This document shows, one piece after another, positions 1 through 11,080 of a DNA stretch of 64,000 nt (positions are counted from its first letter, which is position 1; the number at the start of each line of letters is the position of its first letter). Location: assembly GCA_029783825.1 (NCBI GenBank), contig JAREIK010003431.1, positions 1,820,674 through 1,884,673 of the forward strand, given 5' to 3'. The DNA comes from Sapria himalayana (Eukaryota > Streptophyta > Magnoliopsida > Malpighiales > Rafflesiaceae). Under the pieces are notes generated by a model. The model made no database searches. It was given only the letters and a program-made list of their open reading frames with translations, and had not been told where the DNA came from. The translations under genes were made by a program, and so were the position numbers.

Positions 1-171
1 GATTAGTTTTGCCCGAACCCCATTTTTAAGATAATATAGTAAATATGAGTCATCCATAGATGTTCAGTCTTGCAATAATCATATGCTCACGATGTCAAAA
101 CCTAAGCATAGGTGTGTTGAAATATCACACATTTGAAAAATTTTGAGTATTTATAATTCTTAGGATTTGCT

Positions 172-405
172 TAATGTGTAGTGTAGATTTATTTTTTATT
201 TTTATTTTGCTTTTTCATTGTGAGCACCCAATTTATATGTTATCTCAAACCATATATATATATATATATAATATGTGTGCGTGTGTGCTTGTATTTTAAT
301 CTTAAATAATTGATGAAATTATTTTAATTTTTGTTTCTTTTTCTCCTCTATCTCTCGTTCTCTCCGAAATTTTGCTTGAACTCTAACAAGGATCCAACTA
401 TAACA
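172..405 (+). repeat. Degenerate copia-type LTR (upstream copy)
   Basis: This stretch resembles 6950-7141: both have TGT..GTGT/GG-ATTTATTTTTT, then TTTTTCATTGT, a TA microsatellite and a tail containing CTAACA followed by CTATAACA. The two may be LTR ends of one retroelement or two separate insertions. Both borders are approximate. 1-171 holds nothing recognised. Confidence 0.35.
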
Positions 406-414
406 TTGTATTAA

Positions 415-1461
415 AATCACTTGGAGGCAAAATTAGAGTGGTGAATGACATTTTGGTGGTGGCTCACCTTTCACAAGTGCTTGCTTGGAGTTTCAATGGT
501 GGTTGGCATTGGAAACAACAATGTTGATTTAAGGACATTTTTGGTTACATTAATTTTTGGGGTTTTAGTGTATGTGCTTGAGTAATTGTAGTCATCAGAT
601 ATTCGACGACAATTTTTTGGTGGTACAACAAAACTCTAGTGGCTTGGACGATGCTTGCCATGATAGTTGGTATGGAAATGCTGGTATATAACTGGTACAT
701 AATCAATAAACACCCATGGGGTGCTTAAACTAGTGTTGAGCTTGTGTTTTTGAATTTTGGCATAGTGAGTGGAGTAGTTGTCTTTTATATTTTTATCGGT
801 GTTTCATGTCGAAATATATGATCTTAATTAGTGTGAAATCATTAAGGATAATCCAATTGAAATTAAGGATGAACATGTATTTATTGTGGTCCACCTCAAT
901 TAGGATTTGGTTCGTGAGACAATAATACTTGAATTACCTTTTGGATGAGCCAATTCAGACCAAGTTAGATAAATGAGTAGTGATTGATTCATAGTTATTA
1001 TTGTATTTATAATAGTCGATTGACTTGAGTGTGCCTAATATGTTTGTTTTTTGTAAAACATACAAAAAAATTTAAGGCTTGACAATGATAGTGTACTCAT
1101 CATGGGTGTCTCGGGGTCCAAAGGCTATACAACAGACAATTGGGCCTTCCACACATACATAACATGGTGTCAAGAACCACTTGTAGGAAAAGTTAGGGTG
1201 GTAAACATCATTTCGAGTGGTGGCGCATCTTTCGCGAGTGCTTGTGAGAAGTTTCACCAGTGGTTGGCACTAGAAACAACAACGGTGGTATATGGACATT
1301 TTTGGTAATATTATTTTTTGGGGTTTTAGTTTATGTCCTTGAAAAATTATAGTCATCGGATATTTGACGACCATTTTTTGGTGGTACAACAAAGCTCTAG
1401 TGGCCTCGATTATGCTTTCTATGATAGTTGGTGTGGTAATGTCGGTTTAGTAATGTACTCA
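415..1461 (+). repeat. Direct duplication, spacing 761 bp
   Basis: About 285 bp at 415-700 recurs at 1176-1461 with a constant offset of 760-761 (for example TGGTACAACA at 621 and 1382, ATTYGACGAC at 601 and 1362). A smaller repeat, GTACTCATCA..GG-GTCCAA, occurs near 1090 and 1453. The short frames here are broken and unlike any protein I know. It follows an LTR-like end, so it may be a retroelement leader. 1462-1917 is AT-rich with nothing recognised. Confidence 0.6.
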
Positions 1462-2288
1462 TCAATGGTATCTTGGAGTCCAATGGTTATACAACAAACA
1501 ACAGGGCTTTCCACACATGCACATACTGTCATTCTTTTCATATTCAAGAGAATTATTATAGATTTCTTTTTTTGAGTGTTTTGAGTTCTAGTCGAAATAA
1601 TCCTATGTCTTTGATTCTTGCTTCACAACACTAGCTTTGAATTGCTAGGTAATTTATTGAGGAGTCAATATTCATATCACAAGTGATTTCATTTTTCTAA
1701 TTTTTGTAAAGCTTTAAGATTTTAGTATTATCATGATCAATGATAATATGATATGAGAAATATGAGACATAATAATATTAATATTGACTTTTTCTTTTAA
1801 CTTGATTGTTTTTTTTTTATTATAGAGTTTTGTTATAATTTATATTCAGTTAGTTATTTTATTCAGTAATTGAGTTATGATATTTTTTTATCTTTTAATG
1901 TCTCTATACGAGATTAACTATAGGTGGAAAATAGCTAGCCCTACATGCCTTTGAAATGGAGCACTCCGATACAGCCTTTTGGCCCATAGGTCGCCTGGGT
2001 CACGCCTGACCAAATGAGGCTGATAAAAAGCTAGCACAAATTGGGAAATTTGATTGGGTTGTGGTCGATTCAAAACAATTTGAACCCAGGCTAGCATAGG
2101 TTTGTTCTCAACTAGTCTGGGCGAACCCGGCTATCCCTAGTTCTATCCATGCTAGCCTGACTATTTTTTTTATTGGTATTGCATTCCTATATTATATGAG
2201 CAATGTGGCCAAGCATTTACCGATATTTGATGGGAGTATTTTTTTTTAGTGTTCTCAATTCTCATCAAATTTGAGATGTAGGCTTGCT

Positions 2289-2631
2289 TAGAGGTGTCCA
2301 ACAGGTTGTGTCGAGCTGGCATATCTTGATTTTTTTAGACCTAACTGGGCCACCATGCCTTGCTGAACCCAACATTGTCCATCCACTCAGGCTATGCCGT
2401 GCCAGAGTGATGATAAGAAACCCTGGCTTTGCACGACATGTAGGCTCGACTGAGCAAACAAGCATGCCTGGGTTGTGCCATGCCGGGTTGGGTCGGACCC
2501 GAGTTAAACTCCGACATGGTTAGGCTAGGCATGATGTCATGTCTGACCAAACTCGTGGCTAACTCAAACTGGCCTGGGTTAGCTACCTGGCACTAGTGCC
2601 CAGGTGCCAACCTACCACCCTAGACATTGTT
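2289..2631. mobile_element. Possible nested hAT MITE
   Basis: The left end is TAGAGGTGTCCAACAGG, the hAT end of this window. The 8 bases before it, GGCTTGCT (2281-2288), recur exactly at 2632-2639. The right end is too diverged to show a clear inverted repeat, so the extent relies on the duplication. Confidence 0.4.
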
Positions 2632-3199
2632 GGCTTGCTGAGTGCTAGCCGTTGCACAGTTGTGGACTCTAGCTAGTCGAGCCATTGCCTAGGCCTAGCC
2701 AGCCAGTACTAGAAACCACAGAAATTAAATTTTCATATTATCTGTGACTACTAATTTTTTAAATGAAATGTGTCACACAGACAAATGAAACACATAAGAT
2801 CAATTTTTTTTTTTATAATTGAAATTGTAAAGTGCAAATGTTTTGCAAATAAACAAATACATGAAAAAACAAAAGACTGAAGTATGAATTAAAAATACAA
2901 ATGTTAATGTGAAAAAATGGATAAAAATAGATTAAAAATAATTGCATATCAGTGCAGCACCGGTATTGGTAAAATAAACATAAAATTTATATTATTTTCT
3001 CAATGTTTGATTTGAACCATCACAACTTAATGTCTCGATATTATTATATTTGTGTATGTTATTATTCACTTGTAATTTTTTGATTTTATTTTGAATATTT
3101 ATTTGTGCATCTTTCTATTCTTTTAGGAATGACATAATTTATATAATATTTAGATGTAATGTATTTTTCTTATTTGAAATTATATTCATAATCATAGAA

Positions 3200-4930
3200 T
3201 AATTAGATTTAATTTATAATATTAGATATCAGATGAGTTAATAGATAATATATTATTTTAGATAATATGTGAAAAATAGATTCATATAATTTTATAAACT
3301 CAAAATATCAATTTTTTTGTGTAATTATGAAACAAGATTAAACAATAATTGATGTCTAAGTATCTTAACAATTCATTCATATTCGATGAGTTATTTGTTA
3401 TTTGTTTCTAGCTAGCTAATTGATTAAAAAAATTATTATTTATAAATATTATATTGATCTCTGTGCCTTATGGCTCGCTAAAATTTTCAAAATTATTTTC
3501 GTAATATTTATTTGGTTATGTAATCATTCATAAATTCTATATTTTGTTTCTTGTTGTTAGTTTATGCATGTAGATATATATTTAATAATAATTTTTGTTT
3601 ATTTGATCTTAACCCTCAGATTCATAAAAATATCTAAGTAATAAAGAAATAAAATGGATGATTAGTATTTTAAATATATATTTTTTCATCTTAATAATGA
3701 TGTCATAAAGATATGAGTGACTTCTATATTAGTTAAAGACACTATTAATGTTGCATACACACTTCTGTATTGCGAGTCATGTGAGTAAATATTAATGAAT
3801 ATATGTTCGTCCTATCATAAATGATTTCTATGAATTCTAAAAATAAAAATCCTTTGTTATAATTAGATTCATTAGTTATTATTTTATTATTTTTATTATT
3901 AACATAGTCGAATATCACATGTTTGTTGTTAATACATAATTTTAAAATGAGATATGTAAAATTCTAAAGTGTCTAATATCCATTTATTATTTCTTTTAAT
4001 TTAGGCTACTGACTAACATAGAGTATAAAATATTTATAATTTACTAAGTATCCAAATATATTTTAATACGTTAATTATATGTTATAAGGAGAGGGAAATA
4101 ATCTTAAAGTTGATTTATACTATTAATTAATTATGCAATAAATATACCTAAGATAAATAATTTTATCTAATAAATCAGCTCTAATGATTTTGATAAATAT
4201 ATTAATTACTATACTATTATTTGAAATGTTATTAAATATTATGAAAAAAAATTTATTTTTTATATCATATTTTGTAAAGATCCTCGATAAATACTCATAT
4301 ATGATAGAGTTATTATGTTGTTAAATAATCTCATAAAATCTTAATATTATTTTTATTTAGTTTTTAGTTAGAATCAACAAAATAAACGGTGATACAAACA
4401 AATATTTTTTCATTATGACTAATTCAAATATTGGACATCATTGAGACCATTTAATTTTGTGTTTTAAGTTTATTAATTATTATTTTTTTATTTTATAATT
4501 TTTTATTATGTTATTTCTATTGGTTATTCTAGAGATATTATTTTAGGTGAGCTGGAAGTATTTATGTATCAGATGAATTCACCTAGTATCTTTTGAACAT
4601 CAAAGTAGAAGACATATGCTAGCATTTTTCTTTCAAATTCATGATGATAATTAAACTGGATTATTGAATCTGAAGTAGATCCAAATTTAAGGACCTAACT
4701 GTTTAGTTAGAATTGTTTGAGATCAAATATATTGTACTTTTTACTATATTATTTGACTTATCTTTTAAGTTGTCCAGTGTTATAAGTATTCATATAAAAA
4801 TCTTTATTTTTATAATATGTATAAAATTGTGTAGAAGCTTTTTTTATTTTTTTTGAATTTTTATTTTTAATAATTTTAAAGTGAATTCATACTAATCATG
4901 TTCATTTATTCTTAGGTTTTTTTAGGTGTC
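3200..4930 (-). pseudogene. hAT transposase relic
   Basis: Read on the minus strand near 4330-4440, a decayed peptide with VCITVYFVDSN..KLNK matches the YxCVTAHFIDxxWKL block of plant hAT transposases. The same DNA order recurs at 8340-9560, 14700-16370 and 16700-18060, so these are copies of one family. It is full of stops and frameshifts and cannot be functional. Confidence 0.6.
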
Positions 4931-5518
4931 AAGGCCGAGGAAAACTTATGACTAAAAGATAACTTAGCTTTGGATTTTTTGATTGGGTTGTCTTTATCTA
5001 TATTAATATTAACCTTTTTTAATTATATTTATTAGTATTTTTTATATTGCATTTTAGAATTTTTTTAATCTTTTTGAGATATATTTATTATTTTAATTTA
5101 ATTGTAAAATTAAGTATTACAACAATATATGAAAAAAAAATGGTGTAGCTTGTATTTTGAAGTAATTCAGATCCGAAGCCAAATCTAAATCTTAGAAAAT
5201 GCAATTTCACACACATGATTATTATTCGTCAATATTAATTTATATGATTATATTTTATATTATTATTGTAATAAATATTAAAAAATACAATATTAATATT
5301 GCCTGGTAAAAACAACTTAGGAATTGTGAATGTGAGAGAGAAAGAATAAATTTTAGTTTAAATATGAAAAACTATAAACTTTAAATTCTTATTTATAAAA
5401 AAAATTTTCAATTTTTTTATTAATTTTTTAATTATATTTCTCATATATTTTTTTGGTGAAAATCTAATAGCCATTGGATTTATGCTCATAGCTGTTGGAT
5501 TTAAATCCAATGGTAGAA

Positions 5519-5546
5519 GTTATATATATATATATATATATATATT
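5519..5546. repeat. TA microsatellite
   Basis: About 14 TA dinucleotides, directly before TTTTTTAGCAAC. Confidence 0.9.
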
Positions 5547-6334
5547 TTTTAGCAACACGTCAGCTATCAGGACATTGACTTGCGTTGTTGAACTTTTGGC
5601 AGGGCTGTTGGAGGCAATCATTGCAAGGAAACAATTATTTTTTTTTAAATGGGACACGTGTACATCACACGCTCCATTTAATATTTTAAATAAACAAAGT
5701 ATGTGTTACATACACATGCCTTTTTTGTCATCCAACATTGAGATCACTTGTTGTGCACATGTTGTGCCTTCCTAGTTAGTCGTGTTCAAATGTTTGTGCT
5801 GTGTTGAATTCCAACATGGTATGACCCGGCCCTTGCTGCATGTTGGCTCGCTCAATGGGTTGTGCCGCATGCTGGCTCGCTCAACGGGCTGCCCAGCTCT
5901 TTGGATAGATCTAGGCATGCTTGAAGACATTGCTCAATGACAAGACAGATGCCTTGTTATGCCTATAAAAACAAAACTGTTAGTAGTTTTTTCTTTTTAA
6001 TGATTTGGGTTAGCCTTGGGTTGCCTAAGATTTAGGCCCAAACCTAATTTGAATTTTGTTTAGGTTGGAACCTCAACTTGGGTCATAACATCTGCTTGAC
6101 CCAGTTCTACATTTGTACGACCTAAATCATTTTGTCCTCAGGCTATTTTTGGTCTGTTCGGGCTATGCCTTGTGTTGGTCCGTGCTTGTTCCAAGCATAG
6201 TTCATTTTGAGTTTGACCATACTTGGATTGCATTTTGTGGGTTGGAGCAGGTTGGGTCTTTTCTTAGTTGTGTGATATGTGATATAGTAATCATTCTGGG
6301 GAAGCATATCCTACATCTCTAGGGATTGAATTCG

Positions 6335-6949
6335 TGCTCCTACGTTAGAATATTAATTCTTTATTTTTTCAATCAAACTACCATATGGTTAGTTAGTGAC
6401 CATGCCAGATATTATATATGCTATTAATATACTTAAGTTACTTCATAGATTCATCCCGACTTACTTATTAGATAAATGTAATTCTCAAGATTTTCGAGTT
6501 AGTGAAGAAAACTCAAGAATGTTGTATCTTGTTTAAAATCAGAGATATAATCAAATAGAGATATATTTCTATTTTAGTTGTGTTTTAACAAATTTAGAAA
6601 GGAGAGATACTACAAGTACAATATTTAATATTTCTCTCGAAGAAAATCTTGTCTATTGGAAACCTAAGAGATACACAATTATTTTTAATTTAGTATAAAA
6701 ATAAATTATATACCTATGATATTATTTAATAATGAATTTTAGTAAATTAGTTATTTTTTGGCTTATTAGTTTAGAAGACAATGATAAATTATTATGATAG
6801 TTTAACGCATCTCTAATAATTTGATATTCAATGAGTGAATGAAATATGTTAAGATTGATTGTCATTTCATACAAGAGAAGAATTAAGATGATTTGATAGT
6901 CATTGTTTACGTACTTAGTACTTACCAACACTAGCTTGAAAGGAGGCGG
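6335..6949 (+). pseudogene. Copia RNase H C-terminal relic and polypurine tract
   Basis: The segment at 6820-6945 parallels 40250-40388: an (E)xxKYVKIDCHF-like reading, then a decayed stretch and a purine-rich tract (GAAAGGAGGCGG) directly before an LTR-like TGTTTG. This is the order of a copia pol 3' end, where the conserved TKHIEIDCHF motif is followed by the tract and LTR. Stops are frequent. Confidence 0.45.
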
Positions 6950-7141
6950 TGTTTGTTTATTGTGGATTTATTTTTTTTTTAATTTTTTTCATTGTTTGGG
7001 AACTCCTAATTTGTGGGCCACCCAAACTCTAAATAAATATATATATATATAGTTGCATTTTCATTTTAAAGAATTATAAAAATATTTTGCCTTTTTTACT
7101 TCAAAATTCATTGTAATTCTAACAAAGTTTTGGCTATAACA
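6950..7141 (+). repeat. Degenerate copia-type LTR (downstream copy)
   Basis: It starts TGTTTG after a polypurine tract and ends near CTAACA/CTATAACA. The inner part (TTCATTGTTTGGGAACTCC..TTGTGGGCCACCC) is the inverse of a module found in several minus-strand LTRs (20821, 25183, 54970, 55969). Borders are approximate. Confidence 0.45.
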
Positions 7142-7429
7142 ATAATGTTTATATATGATTTAATTTTTTTTTTGAGCTAACTATTAAGAATGTACTCAAC
7201 TTAGGCTTAATTCTTAAGAATGATTATTAAATTTATAATTATAATTTATTATGTATTTATTTATTTATAGATTGATAAACAATTTACTAATATATCAAAA
7301 CTATTTTAATTTGGAGAAATTCAAAAATTTTCTGAGCACTCTTTTATACAAAAAAATAAATATTAGTTGTCAATAAAAGAATATCTCCTTAGATTATTAT
7401 TGTGATTTTTTTATTATTCATTTTTTTTG

Positions 7430-7650
7430 TATTCTTGATATGAGCATCCTATTTGTCATAATCATTTATGCTCATTATATAAGAGCATATGATATATATT
7501 TTTTACATGAGTAATATTATTTTTTTTATCTCTTAGATTTTAACATGATATTATAGTAAGGTTCAAAGTCCAAGAGAGATTTCTGCTCATTATATAAGAG
7601 CATATGATATATATTTTTTATATGAATGATATTATTTTTTTTCTTTGATT
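7430..7650 (+). repeat. LTR 3' part with TATA-like box, partly duplicated
   Basis: CTCATTATATAAGAGCATAT occurs at 7471 and again at 7585, a 114-bp direct repeat. Between them TTTAACATGATATTATAG resembles a decayed initiator-Met primer site (canonical TGGTATCAGAG). The same TATATAAG..ATATG block is seen at 35560-35610 and 45110-45145. It is taken as LTR debris. 7142-7429 shows nothing recognised. Confidence 0.4.
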
Positions 7651-7785
7651 TTAATCTGATATAAGTAAAATATATTAGATATTAAAATTAAATACCATTA
7701 GTATTTTTTATCATTACATGTATTCAAATTTTTAAAATAAAATAATGAAATTTTAATTATTTAACATATAAGTGTATTTGTGTGC

Positions 7786-7906
7786 ATAGATAAACACACA
7801 CACACATACACATGTACATGTATATGTATAAATATAGATATGTATGCGTGTATATGTATATATGTATGTGTATATATATATATATGTATGTATGTGTGTG
7901 TGTGTG
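7786..7906. repeat. Compound CA/TA/TG microsatellite
   Basis: Alternating purine-pyrimidine DNA: (CA)n, then mixed TGTATATG, (TA)n and (TG)n. Frames on either strand give only Thr-His or Tyr-Ile repeats. Confidence 0.9.
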
Positions 7907-7929
7907 TTTATGAGGGAAAATTATGTTTA

Positions 7930-8300
7930 AGCACAATAGATTTAAAATATTTAAAAACAATCTAAAATTTAATAATTAAAAAGTGTACAAAAACTCAAAA
8001 TATTTAAGTTTTTGTGTATTTAAAATTTTAAAACTAAAAATAATCTTATTAAATTATTTTTTTTGAAATAAAGTAGCTTCAACAAAATTTTTGTGCACTC
8101 AAGCTCGAATGAGCTGCTACACCCTAGTTGTTCCAGTTGTTTCACATAATCAATGGCGAAGCTTATTCTTGGAATGAGCTGGTACAACTCATTTTTGGAT
8201 TTCTGGTACTTCACGTGCCAGAAATTCTTGTGTGCCTAGGCTAGGATTTCTAGCTCGTCATGTGCTTTTTAGAAATTATTGTGCCTCTCTTGAGGTGAGA
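7930..8300. mobile_element. Possible truncated relative of the GAGCTC element
   Basis: The stretch AAAAAGTGTACAAAAACT at about 7977 resembles the inverted repeat of the 9598-11290 element (AAAAAGTAGTGTACCAAACT). It is followed by AT-rich DNA and a short core with GAGCTG/AGCTCG words (8098-8260). No right inverted repeat was seen. Confidence 0.3.
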
Positions 8301-8339
8301 TACTTTTTCCCAAGTGTTATGACACCCATGCTTAAGGTG

Positions 8340-9560
8340 TGTTTATGATATACTTTTAATAACTATGAGATGAAATCATGTTCATTGTATCATAAAATAT
8401 CTTAGAAACTTTTATTTAAAGGAATTTCATAAATGAAATTTTCATGTCCAATCTGATTGTCAATTATTAATTTTTTTTTACTAATTAATATATTTGGATA
8501 TTACATTAATGTAGTTAACACATGAATCTAATATCACTTACATGTTAATTCAAAGGTATTTGATATCAATTGGAATTTTTTTAGGCTTCCTGACTTACAT
8601 AGAGTGTCGAACTTTTGCAATCTATAAAATATCTTGAGATATTATAATACATCTTTTATATTGTATAACGTGGATGAAATTATTTTTATTATTGCTTATA
8701 GTATTAGTATTAACTTATTTGTGTAACACATATACTTAATATGATAAATCTTACTTATAATTTTGTCTCTAATGATTCTGGTAAATATATTATTTATTAT
8801 ACTATTATTTAAAGATTTAATAAATGTTATGTTAAAAAGTTTTTTTTTGAATCTTATATTTCCTAAACGTCCTCGATAGAATATCAAAAAATGACTAGGT
8901 TATCATGAGCATTAATGAACTTGTGGAACTATAATTTTTTTTATTTAGTTTATACATAGAATTAATAAAATGAGCAATTACACATGTAAATACATTGATA
9001 TTATGAATAGTTCAAATGAAACCATTCTTCTTTGTGTGTTAAGTTGATTAATTATTAATTATTTTTTAATTTTATAATTTTTTTATTATTATTCTTACTA
9101 GTTAACTTAAGAATTCTATGATAAATATGTTAAATATATTTATTTATAAGATGAAAATTTCTAAACTTTATAGAAAATCTAATTGAAAGGCCTGCTAGTA
9201 ATGGATTTGATCATGTATTCCTTGCATATTCATAATAGTAAATAAAAATAATCATTGAAGTTGAAATTGATCAAACTTTAAAGATTTTGCTGATAAATTT
9301 GGTTTTCCTGTAATTCAATATATAATATTTTTTGGTGTATTATTTGGCGTGTCCCTTAAGATATCTAATATTATTAATATTTTTATATGTATATATATTT
9401 TTATTATATATACAAGCCGAATATTCTTTGATATTATTAGAATTTGTATTTTTAATAATTTTAAAATGTGTCTATATTGCTAAGATTTACTTATTATTAG
9501 GTTTTTTAGGCGCAAGCACAGGGGCCAAGGCTCTTGGATATAACTCAATCTATTCTTTAG
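8340..9560 (-). pseudogene. hAT transposase relic
   Basis: It is collinear with 4150-4960 and 16080-16400: the blocks CTCTAATGATT..GATAAATATATTA, TCCTCGATA and TTTATTTAGTTT..AGAAT recur in the same order. No open frame remains. It has no GC-rich ends of its own. Confidence 0.45.
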
Positions 9561-9829
9561 AGATTGTTGAGTGGTAGAGAAATTGTTGAGTAGGAAAGTG
9601 TACTTTTATTTTAGAGAGAATTATGTTTTGGTGTATTATTTATAAAATAATTGAAAAAAAAATCTAATTTTTAATATTTAAAAAGTAGTGTACCAAACTT
9701 TTAAGTAATTAAATTTTGGCGAATTCATTTATAGTAATATGCAAATTTTTTTATTTATAAACAAAAATCTATACAAATTATTTTTACACTAATATACATT
9801 AACAAGCTACTGTAATCTTGTTAATCTCA

Positions 9830-11080
9830 TCGTGCTTAACGACCTACTATAAGGTGTAGTTTGTTAAGCTCGTCGAACTTAAAGACCTATTGGAAGTAAT
9901 TTAAGCTCATTGAGCTTAATGAGCTACTGGAAGCTTGTTAAACTTGATGAGCACGTGCATAGCTCATTGATGAGCTTATCGATGAAGAGCTCAATGAGCT
10001 TGATGAGCATGTGCATAGCTCATTGATGAGCTCTTCGATGAAGGGCCCGATGAGCTCCAAAGAGCTCATTGATGGAGCTGAAACGAGCTTCAAACCTCCA
10101 ACGAGCTCATCCAGCTCGTTGGAGTTCATCGATCTCGCTAAAACTCTTCACATGCCCATTGAGCTCGTGCAGAGCTCATAGATGAGCTCCATGAGCTCAT
10201 TGATGCCGAGCTTCATGAGCTCGTGCTGAGCTTGCTGGAATTCTGCACGAGCTCCATGGGCTCGATGAGCTCCATGTAGCAGCTCAATGGAGCTCAAATG
10301 AGCTCCTACAAGCTCATCGTTGGAGCTCCAACAAGCAGGATGAGCTCAATGGAACTCTGAATGAGCTCGATGAGTTTCATCGAGCTCATCCAGCTCATTG
10401 TAGCTCATTTGATCTCCGACGATGAACTCGTTGGAGCTCATCGAGTTTGAGGAGTTCATTGAGCTTGCTTGAACTTTGCACGAGCTCCATGAGCTCGATG
10501 AGTTCCATCGAGCTCATCCAGCTCATTGGAGCTTGCTGGAATTTTAAACGAGCTCAATGAGCTCGATGAGTTACATCGAGCTCATCCATCTCGTTTAAGC
10601 TCCTGCGATGAGCTCTTCGGAGCTAATCGAGGTCCATGAGTTCATCGAGCTCGTTGAAACTCTGCCCGATTTTGATGAGCTCGATAAGTTTCTCTGAGCT
10701 CATCTAACTTGTTGGATCTCGATGGAGCTCCATTGATGAGCTCGATGAGTTCCATCGAGCTCATCCAGCTCATTGGAGCTTGCTGGAATTTTACACGAGC
10801 TCAATGAGCTCGATGAGTTACATCGAGCTCATCCATCTCGTTTAAGCTCCTGCGATGAGCTCTTCGGAGCTAATCGAGGTCCATGAGTTCATCGAGCTCG
10901 TTGAAACTCTGCCCGATTTTGATGAGCTCGATAAGTTTCTCCGAGCTCATCTAACTTGTTGGATCTCGATGGAGCTCCATTGATGAGCTCGATGGAGTTC
11001 CAGTGAGCTCCTTGGCGGAGTTCCAGTGAGCTCCTTTGCGGAGCTCCAGCGAGCTCCTCGGAGGAGCTAGTTACGTGATT
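9830..11080. repeat. GAGCTC-rich degenerate satellite
   Basis: Dominated by variants of CGATGAGCTC, CATCGAGCTC and TTGGAGCTC, with several dozen GAGCTC hexamers. Because GAGCTC is its own complement, the array can pair with itself at many registers. Apparent frames on the minus strand (Glu/Leu/Ser-rich) are products of the repeat. Confidence 0.9.
10491..10984. repeat. 247-bp tandem duplication inside the satellite
   Basis: The block starting near 10491 is repeated from about 10738 with a 247-bp offset (AGTTCCATCG at 10501 and 10748). Only a few differences were seen, such as TTAAACG/TTACACG and TCTCTGAG/TCTCCGAG. The near identity means a recent duplication compared with the worn satellite around it. 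Confidence 0.85.

Larger units (their letters stand above)
1918..6321 (-). mobile_element. Probable hAT element (composite), transposase on minus strand
   Basis: GC-richer subterminal blocks (about 1925-2710 and 5776-6321) flank an AT-rich middle that holds transposase remains. The right end reads CTACATCTCTA, the inverse of the TAGAGATGTxx hAT end seen elsewhere here. The left end TATAGGTGG matches that of the MITE at 24021. Candidate 8-bp duplications GAGATTAA (1910-1917) and GGGATTGA (6322-6329) agree at 6 of 8 bases, the two differences being G/A. The borders are tentative; nested insertions are likely. Confidence 0.45.

Noticed and set aside
5519..5546. TA run considered as a TATA box of a gene
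   Set aside because: Simple repeat with no downstream coding exon; similar runs occur many times in the window.
7757..7965. ORFs on both strands with His-Thr and Tyr-Ile repeats
   Set aside because: Compound microsatellite.
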